In this document: positions 24,193 through 31,848 of the stretch, in pieces | How the letters are laid out: every line of letters starts with the position of its first letter | Position numbering within the stretch: the first letter of the stretch is position 1 | Source of the DNA: Hydrogenophaga sp. | GTDB taxonomy: Bacteria > Pseudomonadota > Gammaproteobacteria > Burkholderiales > Burkholderiaceae_C | Length of the DNA: 32,633 bases | Direction: 5' to 3' | Assembly: GCA_020047875.1 (NCBI GenBank) | Contig: JAIFNE010000199.1 | Span: forward strand, 1 to 32,633 | Translations under genes and position numbers: made by a program | Notes under the pieces: model-generated | The model's input: only the letters and a program-made list of their open reading frames with translations | Databases searched by the model: none | Told to the model about the DNA's origin: nothing

Positions 24193-25089
24193 TCAGACAG
24201 CGTTGAGCGGAATTTTCAGGTAGCGCACACCATTGCTTTCGGCCGCTGGCAGCTGCCCGGCGCGCATGTTGACCTGCACCGAGGGCAGGATCAGCATCGG
24301 CATGTCGAGCGTGGCGTCCCGCGCCTGTCGCATCGCGACGAACTCGGCCTCGCCCACACCTTGGTGCACATGCACGTTGGCTGCTTTTTGCGCCGCCACG
24401 GTGGTGATGCACTGTGGCTCGCGGCCACCGGGCGGGTAGTCGTGGCAGAGGACGATCTCGGTGTCGTCGGGCAGAGCCAGCACCTTCTGGATCGAGCGGT
24501 AGAGCACGGCGGCGTCGCCGCCGGGGAAGTCGCAACGCGCAGTACCGTAATCGGGCATGAAGAGCGTGTCGCCAACGAAGGCGACGGTGCGGATCGGGTC
24601 TGTGCTGTGGTCGCGCACCACATAGGTCATGCAGGCGGGCGTGTGGCCCGGCGTGTGCATCGCCTGGGCTTGCAGGCCGCCAATGGTGAAGCGGTCACCG
24701 TCGCTGAACAGGCGGTCGAACTGACTGCCGTCGCGCGCGAACTCGCTACCAGCATTGAACAGCTTGCCAAACACGTTTTGCACGGTGGTGATGTTCGAGC
24801 CGATGGCCAACTGCCCACCCAGGTGATGCTGCAAGTAGGGCGCCGCCGACAGGTGGTCGGCGTGGACGTGGGTTTCCAACAGCCATTGCACCTGCAGGCC
24901 GAGTTCGCTCACGCGATCGATCAGGCGGTCGGCGCTGGTGGTTTTTGTGCGGCCCGATTTGGGGTCGTAGTCAAGCACGCTGTCGATCAGCGCGCACTGA
25001 CCGCTGGCCTGGTCCCAGAGGATGTGGCTGAAGGTGGAGGTGGCGGGATCGAAGAAGGATTCGATGTGCAGACGGGACGGTGTGCTCAT
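24193..25089 (-). CDS. MBL-fold persulfide dioxygenase-like hydrolase
   Basis: A 298-residue metallo-beta-lactamase-fold enzyme. All metal motifs are intact: THVHADH near residue 92, HTPGHTPAC, FVGDTLFMPDYGTARCDFPGG and CHDYPPGG. The segment after the bridging aspartate (DYGTARCDFPGG) is typical of ETHE1-like sulfur dioxygenases, which oxidise glutathione persulfide to sulfite with one iron. ATG 25089 is used; a longer frame to 25311 crosses the peroxiredoxin terminator and is unlikely. Sulfite produced here could be oxidised or exported, which fits SulP next to it and YeiH downstream. Confidence 0.85.
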   Translation of the reverse strand: MSTPSRLHIESFFDPATSTFSHILWDQASGQCALIDSVLDYDPKSGRTKTTSADRLIDRVSELGLQVQWLLETHVHADHLSAAPYLQHHLGGQLAIGSNITTVQNVFGKLFNAGSEFARDGSQFDRLFSDGDRFTIGGLQAQAMHTPGHTPACMTYVVRDHSTDPIRTVAFVGDTLFMPDYGTARCDFPGGDAAVLYRSIQKVLALPDDTEIVLCHDYPPGGREPQCITTVAAQKAANVHVHQGVGEAEFVAMRQARDATLDMPMLILPSVQVNMRAGQLPAAESNGVRYLKIPLNAV

Positions 25090-25118
25090 GGTGCCAATGC
25101 CTGTGACAGATAAGAAAT

Positions 25119-25149
25119 GGCCGCAGAGCCTGGATCGGGCTCTGCGGCC
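25119..25149 (-). terminator. terminator of the peroxiredoxin gene
   Basis: A 12-bp perfect stem (GGCCGCAGAGCC with GGCTCTGCGGCC) and a 7-nt loop. On the minus strand it is followed by ATTTCTTATC, a weak U-tract. It lies between the peroxiredoxin stop (25206) and the MBL start (25089). Confidence 0.75.
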
Positions 25150-25205
25150 CCAGCATCCCGCGGCTTCACCGGGCGAGGTGAAGTCGGGGTGGGCGCTTCG
25201 GCCGA

Positions 25206-25844
25206 TCAGAGCGACTTGGTCGAGTAGTACCAGTCGGTCGTCTTGTAGCCCTCGGCCATGCGTGCCTTGATGGCGTCGGGGCTCTTGGGCGGTGGCACGA
25301 TCACGTCGCAACCCGGCGTCCAGCCCTCGGGTGTGGCGATTTTGTTGGCGTCGCTGGTCTGCATGGCTTGAAGCAGGCGAACGAACTCATCAATGCTGCG
25401 GCCGTTGCTCATGGGGTAATAGACCATGGCGCGCAAGATGCCGTTGGGATCGATGAAGAAGGTGGCGCGCACGGCCTGCGTGTCGGCCGCTCCGGGGTGC
25501 ACCATGCCGTAGGCGCGGGCCACATCCATCTTGATGTCTTCGATGATCGGAAAACTGATCTCGACGCCGAATTTCTCCTGGATGTTCTGGGTCCAGGCCA
25601 GGTGCGAGTAGAGGCTGTCAATGGACAGACCAAGCAGCTCGCAGTTCATGCCACGGAAGGTCTCCGCGTGTTTTTGGAAGCCGATGAACTCGGTGGTGCA
25701 CACGGGTGTGAAGTCGGCCGGGTGCGAGAACAGGATCAACCACTTGCCTTTGTAGTCGGCGAGCGTACGGTCACCATGGGTGGTTTTGGCGTTGAAGCCG
25801 GGAGCGGCTTCGTTGAGGCGGGGGAAAGTGGCAACGTTTTCCAT
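25206..25844 (-). CDS. 1-Cys peroxiredoxin (Prx6 family)
   Basis: A 212-residue thiol peroxidase. The peroxidatic cysteine is C49 in FSHPADFTPVCTTE. The later segments LLGLSIDSLYSHLAW, ARAYGMVHPG, RATFFIDPNGILRAM and the long C-terminal part with GWTPGCDVIVPPP are typical of the Prx6/AhpC-TSA group. ATG 25844 is preferred over ATG 25856 because GGAG lies 6 nt upstream. It reduces hydrogen peroxide and organic peroxides, and may handle persulfides. It has its own promoter and terminator. Confidence 0.93.
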   Translation of the reverse strand: MENVATFPRLNEAAPGFNAKTTHGDRTLADYKGKWLILFSHPADFTPVCTTEFIGFQKHAETFRGMNCELLGLSIDSLYSHLAWTQNIQEKFGVEISFPIIEDIKMDVARAYGMVHPGAADTQAVRATFFIDPNGILRAMVYYPMSNGRSIDEFVRLLQAMQTSDANKIATPEGWTPGCDVIVPPPKSPDAIKARMAEGYKTTDWYYSTKSL

Positions 25845-25913
25845 GAGGAACTCCATTCACGTTGGGTTTCGGATGAACCGGGAAAGCAGGATTGCTTGTC
25901 CGATGAATGAAGT

Positions 25914-25952
25914 CTATGGATCAATAATCTACGATAGTTTGACTTTTATCAA
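25914..25952 (-). promoter_or_regulatory. promoter and operator-like motif of the peroxiredoxin gene
   Basis: On the minus strand, TTGATA (25952-25947) and GATTAT (25929-25924) form a -35/-10 pair with 17-bp spacing. Overlapping the spacer and -10 is TATCGTAGATTATTGAT, which matches 14 of 17 bases of the palindrome upstream of the DsrE-like gene, flanked by CTAT and ATAG at 25937 and 25914. Overlap with the core promoter suggests a repressor or a dual regulator such as an OxyR or LysR type. Confidence 0.5.
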
Positions 25953-26026
25953 GCGGCCGATTGGCATTCTCGAACGCACCGATAGTCGCGGTTGTCCGGC
26001 AAGAAGCAAGGCTGGCGCAGCCCGCC

Positions 26027-27148
26027 TCACGCCGGTGCATTGGCCGCATCGGTCGTGATCACGCCGCCGCCCAGGCACACCTCGCCGTCGTAAATCACCG
26101 CGCTTTGTCCGGGGGTGACGGCCCATTGCGGCTGATCGAAATGCAGGGTGAAGTGCGTGCCGTCATTGGGCTGGACGCGGCAGGGCGCGTCGGTCTGGCG
26201 GTAGCGCGTTTTGGCGGCCAGCGCGCCGGCGGCGGGCGGCGGGCCAGCGATCCAGCTCGCGTCCTGCGCGCGCAACGCGGGCGAGAGCAGCCACGGGTGG
26301 TCGTGGCCCTGCACCACCCACAGCGTGTTGTTGGCCATGTCTTTGCGCGCCACGAACCAGGGGGCGTGTTCGTTGCCCCCTTTTTGCGCGCCTTTTTCCT
26401 TCACGCCACCGATGCCCAGGCCCTGGCGCTGACCCAGGGTGTAGAACGAGAGGCCCTGGTGCCTTCCCAGCACGCGGCCCTTCTCGTCTTTGATCGGCCC
26501 CGGTTCCTTGGCGATGTAGCGGTTCAGGAAATCGCGGAACGGCCGCTCGCCGATGAAGCAGATGCCGGTGCTGTCTTTCTTTTTGGCGTTCGGCAGGCCG
26601 ATTTCGGCGGCGATGCGGCGTACCTCGGTCTTGGGCAGCTCGCCCACCGGGAACAGCGTTTTGCTCAGCTGCGCCTGGTTGAGCCGGTGCAGAAAATAGC
26701 TCTGGTCTTTCAGCGGGTCCAGACCCTTGAGCAGCTCGAAGGCGCCAGCGCGTTCGCGCACCCGTGCGTAGTGGCCGGTGGCGATTTTCTCAGCCCCCAG
26801 GCGCATGGCGTGGTCGAGAAACGCCTTGAACTTGATCTCGGCGTTGCACAGGATGTCGGGGTTGGGCGTGCGTCCGGCCTGGTACTCGCGCAGGAACTCG
26901 GCGAACACGCGGTCTTTGTATTCGGCGGCGAAATTGATGTGTTCGATCTCGATGCCGATCACATCGGCCACCGCCGCCGCGTCCACAAAGTCGATGTTGG
27001 ACGAGCAGTATTCGCTGTTGTCGTCATCTTCCCAGTTCTTCATGAAGATGCCGATCACCTCGTGTCCCTGCGCTTTGAGCAGGTGCGCGCTCACTGCGGA
27101 GTCCACGCCCCCGCTCAGTCCCACCACCACACGTTGTTTCTTGGCCAT
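26027..27148 (-). CDS. mnmA: tRNA-specific 2-thiouridylase MnmA
   Basis: Cytoplasmic enzyme that makes 2-thiouridine at the wobble position (U34) of Lys, Glu and Gln tRNAs, taking persulfide sulfur and ATP. It has 373 residues, the normal length. The PP-loop is SGGVDS (12-17); the catalytic cysteines are C101 in NPDILCNAEIKF and C197 in STGICFIGER; GHYARV and YTLGQRQGLGIGG are also conserved. The start ATG 27148 gives MAKKQRVVVG. It is separated from the peroxiredoxin by about 180 bp and lies 42 nt from the YeiH-type gene. Confidence 0.97.
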   Translation of the reverse strand: MAKKQRVVVGLSGGVDSAVSAHLLKAQGHEVIGIFMKNWEDDDNSEYCSSNIDFVDAAAVADVIGIEIEHINFAAEYKDRVFAEFLREYQAGRTPNPDILCNAEIKFKAFLDHAMRLGAEKIATGHYARVRERAGAFELLKGLDPLKDQSYFLHRLNQAQLSKTLFPVGELPKTEVRRIAAEIGLPNAKKKDSTGICFIGERPFRDFLNRYIAKEPGPIKDEKGRVLGRHQGLSFYTLGQRQGLGIGGVKEKGAQKGGNEHAPWFVARKDMANNTLWVVQGHDHPWLLSPALRAQDASWIAGPPPAAGALAAKTRYRQTDAPCRVQPNDGTHFTLHFDQPQWAVTPGQSAVIYDGEVCLGGGVITTDAANAPA

Positions 27149-27190
27149 GTGCGCGATTATCCCCAGCGCGCTGGCTGGGTGTGCGCCAGC

Positions 27191-28249
27191 TCAGGCCGCG
27201 TAAAGCAGAAGCACCGCGCCCAACACCAGGGCGCCAATGAACAGCGTCTCGGCAACGAACAGCCACAGCGGTCGCCAGCCCAGGTGCAGCAATTCCTCGA
27301 TGCTGGTCTTGATGCCCACAGCGGCAATCGCCAGCACCAGGCACGCGCGGGAAAGGTCCGACGCGCCCTGCACCACGGGTGCGGGAATCTGCCCGGTGGA
27401 CGACAGCAGCATGAACACCACAAAGGCCAGCAAGAAGCCCGGCACCAGCGGCGTGCTGGCGCGTGTTTCATCCAGCGTGTGGTGGTGGCGGTACAGGAAC
27501 GAAATGGCCATCACCACCGGCAGCAGCAGCATCACCCGGAACAGCTTCACCACGGTGGCGCTGTCGGCCTGCGCCGGACCCAGCAGCATGCCGGCGGCCA
27601 CCACCTGCGCCACGTCGTGGATGGTGCCTCCCAGAAACACGCCGCTGGCCACCGGCGCGAGCTGCAACGCCTGGATCAGCAGGGGGTACACGATCATCGC
27701 GATGGTGGACAGCACCGTCACGGCCACCACCGCCAGCAGCGTGAAGCGCTCGTTCGCTTTGGTCTGGGGCAGCACGGCGGCAATGGCCAGCGCGGCAGAG
27801 GCGCCGCAAATGGCCACCGATCCGCCAGAGAGCAAGCCCTCTTCGCGGCTGAGTCCGAGCAGCCGGGCCCACCACACGCCCATGAGAATGGTCAGCGCCA
27901 CGGCCAGCACCACGATGGCGCCCACCTGAACCCCGAGCTGGGTCACCTGGTCGAATGTGATGCGCGCACCCAGCAGGGCAACCCCGATGCGCAGCACCGT
28001 GCGGCCGCAGAAGTCCACCCCCTTTTTGGCCTGGGGGTTGCCGTGCAGGAAGTGCAGGCTCAGGCCGATCAGCAGCGCATACAGCAGCAGCGGGCCGCCG
28101 TAATGCTCGGCAATGAAGGTGGACGCGAGCGCAATCACCCCGCACACCAGAACGCCGGGCAGCCGCTCCCGGACAAAGCGGTACCCGGACAGGGGATGCC
28201 AGATTGGGCGCTGCGCGCCGGCCGAAGCGTGTTCCTCGGTGTTCGCCAT
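27191..28249 (-). CDS. YeiH/YadS-type putative sulfate exporter (UPF0324)
   Basis: A 352-residue inner-membrane protein with about ten helices. UPF0324 markers include GVDFCGRTVLRIGVALLGARIT, GGSVAICGASAALAIAAVLP and VFLGGTIHDVAQVVAAG. Members are annotated as putative sulfate or sulfite exporters. It is downstream of a LysR-type gene by about 30 nt, an arrangement reminiscent of yeiE-yeiH in enterics. The position near persulfide dioxygenase and SulP genes suits oxidised-sulfur efflux, but the substrate is not proven by sequence. Confidence 0.88.
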   Translation of the reverse strand: MANTEEHASAGAQRPIWHPLSGYRFVRERLPGVLVCGVIALASTFIAEHYGGPLLLYALLIGLSLHFLHGNPQAKKGVDFCGRTVLRIGVALLGARITFDQVTQLGVQVGAIVVLAVALTILMGVWWARLLGLSREEGLLSGGSVAICGASAALAIAAVLPQTKANERFTLLAVVAVTVLSTIAMIVYPLLIQALQLAPVASGVFLGGTIHDVAQVVAAGMLLGPAQADSATVVKLFRVMLLLPVVMAISFLYRHHHTLDETRASTPLVPGFLLAFVVFMLLSSTGQIPAPVVQGASDLSRACLVLAIAAVGIKTSIEELLHLGWRPLWLFVAETLFIGALVLGAVLLLYAA

Positions 28250-28279
28250 GTGGTGCGTCAGATCAGCCGCCAGGCTGTC

Positions 28280-29158
28280 TCAGGCCTGCCCGGTGTGTGA
28301 GGTGGTTGCATCGCCGTTGCGGTTGGCCACGAATTGCGCCATCAGCCGCTGCAGTGCTTCGTCGCTGCGCCGCAGCTCGCGCAGAGTGCCTTGCTGCAGA
28401 TCGTGGGCAATCAGGGTTCTGGGAAGCCAGGCGGCTCCTTGATGGATCAGCGCCATTTCACGCAGGCCCAGACTGAACTCGCTCACGTACTGCACCGCGA
28501 CCAGCCGGGTGTGCATGAGTTCTGCCAGCGCGTGCGTGCGCACCGCCTGCCCAAAGAAGCTCTCGGGTGGAAAGCACAGCAGCGGCAGCGGGCGATCCGG
28601 CCGCATGAAGTCGTCGGAATCGCACAGTTTGGCGCTGGCCACCAGCACCAGGGCATCTTCGCGCAACGTGCACGAGGAGGCCAGCTGCGTCGGTATGGTG
28701 CTGCTGGTCTGTCGGGACTCGTATGTCATCAGAATGTCGGCCTGCCCCCGCAGCATCAGCGCCACGCCGTCGTCCCGGTTCTGTGACCGAATCCGGAATC
28801 GCTGCTCGGGCAGGATGGCCCGAAGCTCCTCGATGAAGCTGGGCAGGCAGCAAGCAGCCAGGCTGTGCTGCGCGGCCAGCACCATGTCTGGCGTGTGTGC
28901 GGCATCCGCTCGCAGCGTGGCCTGAAATTCGTAGATGTGGGTCACCAGGCTGCGAAAAGCCACCTCGTGCTGGGTGGCCAGGGGCGTGAACCGAAGGGGC
29001 TTGCGCGAGCGGTCGATGAGCGTGACGCCCAGCCATTCCTCAAGCTGCTGAATCCGCCGCGAAAAGGCCGGCTGCGACACATGGCGCTTCTCGGCGGCGG
29101 CTGAGAAAGAGCCGGTCTCGATGAGCGCGAGGTAGTCGTCCAACCACTTGAGTTCCAT
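28280..29158 (-). CDS. LysR-type transcriptional regulator
   Basis: A 292-residue LTTR. The N-terminal winged helix-turn-helix reads LALIETGSFSAAAEKRHVSQPAFSRRIQQLEEWLGV (about 11-46), followed by a periplasmic-binding-protein-like effector domain. It is encoded just upstream of, and in line with, the yeiH-like gene, so it may control that gene; enteric YeiE occupies an analogous place. The effector is not predictable. A divergent target is not available because the upstream gene is on the same strand. The 72-bp upstream gap holds an inverted repeat GGTGGCGCC/GGCGCCACC (29183-29214). Confidence 0.92.
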   Translation of the reverse strand: MELKWLDDYLALIETGSFSAAAEKRHVSQPAFSRRIQQLEEWLGVTLIDRSRKPLRFTPLATQHEVAFRSLVTHIYEFQATLRADAAHTPDMVLAAQHSLAACCLPSFIEELRAILPEQRFRIRSQNRDDGVALMLRGQADILMTYESRQTSSTIPTQLASSCTLREDALVLVASAKLCDSDDFMRPDRPLPLLCFPPESFFGQAVRTHALAELMHTRLVAVQYVSEFSLGLREMALIHQGAAWLPRTLIAHDLQQGTLRELRRSDEALQRLMAQFVANRNGDATTSHTGQA

Positions 29159-29182
29159 GGGCGTTCTTGTGCGTGGTGTTGG

Positions 29183-29214
29183 GGTGGCGCCAGTGTAGGC
29201 AGCTGGGCGCCACC
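29183..29214. repeat. inverted repeat upstream of the LysR gene
   Basis: GGTGGCGCC (29183-29191) and GGCGCCACC (29206-29214) are perfect 9-bp arms around 14 nt. It could be a weak hairpin terminator for the hydrolase operon, although no T-run follows on the minus strand, or an autoregulatory site. Confidence 0.35.
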
Positions 29215-29230
29215 GCTCCGCGCAGGGCTT

Positions 29231-30028
29231 TCAGTGGGCGTGCCCGGATGGCTGGGGCTGCTGCCGGTGTCCCACCAGGAAGTCCAGCAGCAGGTGGTGA
29301 AAGACCACCGGGTTTTCCAGGTGCAGCGCATGGGCACACTGCGGCAACACCGCCAGCGAAGCGCCGGCAACGCCGCGCCACAGCCGCTCGATCTGTGGCC
29401 ATTGGTAGCTGCGGTCCTGGTCACCCCACACGATGAGTGTGGGTTGTGTGATGTGGGCCAGTTGGTCCTGGCCGTTCCAGCGCTCCATGGCCCAGAGCCC
29501 CGCCTCGGCCGCCTGCGCACTGGCCTGAGCCGCCAGATCCCCGAGCGCCCCGGCGCTGGGCGACGCCTCCCTAAGCAGCAGCCAGGTGGCGCTGATGCGC
29601 CGCGCTGTGGCCTCCACACCGTCCTGTGCGAGGCGCTCGCGGGAGCGGGCCATGGTCTCGAAGCGCCCAGGCAGCAGGCCCAGGGCGCCGGTGGCGTAGA
29701 GCACCAGCCGCGTTACCCGCTGGGGTGCGAGCCGCACCATCTCCTGCACCACCATGCCGCCCATGGAATGGCCCAGCAGGTGAAAGCGTTCCACGCCCAG
29801 CTCGTCCAGGCAATCCAGCACCGCCTGTGCGTAGCCGGTGATCTGGTCGGGTGATGTCAATTGGTTGCTTTTGCCAAAGCCGGGCAGGTCCGGAGCGATC
29901 ACATCGAAGTGAGGGCCCAGGGCCTGCAGCTCGGCAGCCCACTGGCTGGAGCCGCCCAGGTAGCCATGCACCAGCACCAGCGGTTCGCCACTGCCAGCGC
30001 GCTCCACATGCAAGCCAGACGCGTGCAT
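29231..30028 (-). CDS. alpha/beta hydrolase
   Basis: A 265-residue alpha/beta-hydrolase. The oxyanion-loop HGYLGGSSQW (21-30), the nucleophile elbow GHSMGG with S88, the acid in VWGDQDRS and the catalytic His in CAHALHLENP are all visible. ATG 30028 is used: it overlaps the dctM stop (TGATG), so translation is coupled to the TRAP transporter. A GTG at 30049 would add seven residues. The enzyme may hydrolyse an ester or ring-cleavage product that the TRAP system brings in; substrate unknown. Confidence 0.9.
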   Translation of the reverse strand: MHASGLHVERAGSGEPLVLVHGYLGGSSQWAAELQALGPHFDVIAPDLPGFGKSNQLTSPDQITGYAQAVLDCLDELGVERFHLLGHSMGGMVVQEMVRLAPQRVTRLVLYATGALGLLPGRFETMARSRERLAQDGVEATARRISATWLLLREASPSAGALGDLAAQASAQAAEAGLWAMERWNGQDQLAHITQPTLIVWGDQDRSYQWPQIERLWRGVAGASLAVLPQCAHALHLENPVVFHHLLLDFLVGHRQQPQPSGHAH

Positions 30029-31326
30029 CACATCACCGAGGGCAGCCACAGCGCGATGGCCGGGAAGGCAATGACCAGCGCGATCAGCACCGCCATGCAG
30101 GCCAGGAACGGCAGGCTGCCTTTGATCACGTCACCGATCGGGATCGTGCCTCGACTGATCCCCTGAATGACATACAAATTCAAGCCCACCGGCGGCGTGA
30201 GCACCGCAATTTCCATGGTGATGGTGAAAATGATGCCAAACCAGATCAGGTCGTAACCCGAGGCGACCATCAGCGGGAAAATGGTGGGCAGCGTGATGAA
30301 GGTCATCGACACCGGCTCCATGAACATGCCAATGATCACGTAGAAAGCGATCACCATGGCCAGCACCATCACCGGGCTCAGCTCCAGCGCAATGAACATA
30401 TCGCTGAACTGCTGGGGCACGCGGTAATACGTGAGCACGAAGCCAAACAAAATGCCAGCTGAGAGCAGCAGCCCCAGGTAACCCATGGTGCGCATGGTGG
30501 CCATCAGCGCGTCTTTGAACCCTCTGATGGTCAGCCCGCCCACACCGAAAGCCAAGATGGCGGTCAGCAGCGCAGACACAGCAGCGGCTTCGGTGGGTGT
30601 CGCAATACCGGCGTAGATAGACACGGTGATGACCAGACCAATCAGGAAGATCGGACCGAAGGCCAGCAGAAAGTCGCGAACCGAAGCCCGAGGCGAGTTG
30701 TCTGCGTCGGGGATGTGGCTGGGGTACAACCGGCCCCAGATGAACACCGTGATGGCAAAAAAGGTGGCCAGCAACAGCCCTGGAATCACGCCTGCAATGA
30801 ACAGCTCGCCGATGGAGGTGTCGGTGACGATGCCGTAAAACAGCAAAATCAAGCTGGGTGGGATCAACACGCTGAGTGTGCCGCCGGCTGCCAACACACC
30901 GCTGGACAAGCGCTTGTTGTAGCCCAGCTTGGTCATCTCGGGCAGCGCAACCCCACCAATGGTGAGCGAACCCACCATGGACGAACCACACACCGCACCA
31001 AAACCAGCGCAAGCGGCAATGCTGCCGTAAGCCGCTGAGCCCTTGACCCGCACGCCCCGGTGCATGAGCCGATAAAGGTTGGGGCCGATGTTGCATCGCC
31101 CGATCAATTCCCCCAGCAGCACAAACAGGGGAACGGCCAGCAACACGTAGTCGATCCAGACGCCCCACAACTTCAGTTCTGTGCTCACCAAGGCGGTGGA
31201 CCACCCCTGGATGAACAGCAGAAACGGCATGGAAGCCAACGCCAGGGCGAAGGGAATGGGCAAACCGATTCCGATGAACACGACCAGCAGCGTCATCAGC
31301 CCCAGTCCGACGTGGTACCACTCCAT
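30028..31326 (-). CDS. TRAP transporter large permease, DctM type
   Basis: A 432-residue integral membrane subunit with about 12 helices, which couples solute uptake to the sodium or proton gradient. Family segments include IGLPIPFALALAS near the start, LSSGVLAAGGTLSVLIPPS and MEPVSMTFITLPTIFPL. It starts downstream of dctQ on the same strand, with a 9-nt gap, and its stop overlaps the hydrolase start. Confidence 0.94.
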   Translation of the reverse strand: MEWYHVGLGLMTLLVVFIGIGLPIPFALALASMPFLLFIQGWSTALVSTELKLWGVWIDYVLLAVPLFVLLGELIGRCNIGPNLYRLMHRGVRVKGSAAYGSIAACAGFGAVCGSSMVGSLTIGGVALPEMTKLGYNKRLSSGVLAAGGTLSVLIPPSLILLFYGIVTDTSIGELFIAGVIPGLLLATFFAITVFIWGRLYPSHIPDADNSPRASVRDFLLAFGPIFLIGLVITVSIYAGIATPTEAAAVSALLTAILAFGVGGLTIRGFKDALMATMRTMGYLGLLLSAGILFGFVLTYYRVPQQFSDMFIALELSPVMVLAMVIAFYVIIGMFMEPVSMTFITLPTIFPLMVASGYDLIWFGIIFTITMEIAVLTPPVGLNLYVIQGISRGTIPIGDVIKGSLPFLACMAVLIALVIAFPAIALWLPSVM

Positions 31327-31335
31327 GGGAAACCT

Positions 31336-31842
31336 CTATTGTTGGTTGGGGGTGAGCTGGGCCGGGCTTGACAACACAGACAGCAAGCGAACGAAGGCGT
31401 ACAGCGTGAACACCACGAGCGCCAGCGCGCCAGGTGCCCAAAACAGGTAGCGCGGCCACAACAGGATTTCAGAAGCGGTGCCCGACGCGTAGGCACGCAT
31501 CGTGGCCTGAACGCCTGCAATGGAAAAGAACACGCCCACTGCGATCATCAGGACGAGGTTCACCGCGGTCAGCGCCTTTCGGCTCTGGTGCCCCAGGGCG
31601 TCGAGCAAAAACGTGACTTTGGGGTAAGCGTCTTCGCGCAGCGCAAAGGCCAGTCCCAGCAGCGCCGCGGGAAACAGCAGCATGGCCGTGGCTTCGGTCA
31701 CGGTGCCGTCGGGTCGTCCCATGACATAGCGCATAAAAACGCCATAGGAGATCCAGAGCGTCTGTACAACGATGATCAGCGCACCCAGAGCGGCCAGCCA
31801 GACGGCCAGCCGCTCCAGACCACGTTCAATGGTGGCCAGCAT
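31336..31842 (-). CDS. TRAP transporter small permease, DctQ type
   Basis: A 168-residue four-helix membrane subunit that links DctM with the binding protein. Helices lie at about 13-35, 50-68, 89-112 and 128-155. The segment YGVFMRYVMGRP is typical of DctQ. It follows the dctP stop by 6 nt in the transcription direction. Confidence 0.9.
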   Translation of the reverse strand: MLATIERGLERLAVWLAALGALIIVVQTLWISYGVFMRYVMGRPDGTVTEATAMLLFPAALLGLAFALREDAYPKVTFLLDALGHQSRKALTAVNLVLMIAVGVFFSIAGVQATMRAYASGTASEILLWPRYLFWAPGALALVVFTLYAFVRLLSVLSSPAQLTPNQQ

Positions 31843-31848
31843 GCTCGC

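Noticed and set aside
21816..24206. Plus-strand open frame of 796 codons opposite the DsrE-like and SulP genes
   Set aside because: Low-complexity His/Gln/Arg sequence without motifs; the minus strand holds recognisable proteins.
25914..25937. Classical OxyR box upstream of the peroxiredoxin gene
   Set aside because: CTAT and ATAG elements exist but are 16 nt apart, not the 7-nt spacing of the four-part OxyR consensus; kept only as a generic operator-like motif.
25961..28300. Plus-strand open frame of 779 codons opposite mnmA and the yeiH-like gene
   Set aside because: Same antisense composition artefact; MnmA catalytic motifs lie on the minus strand.
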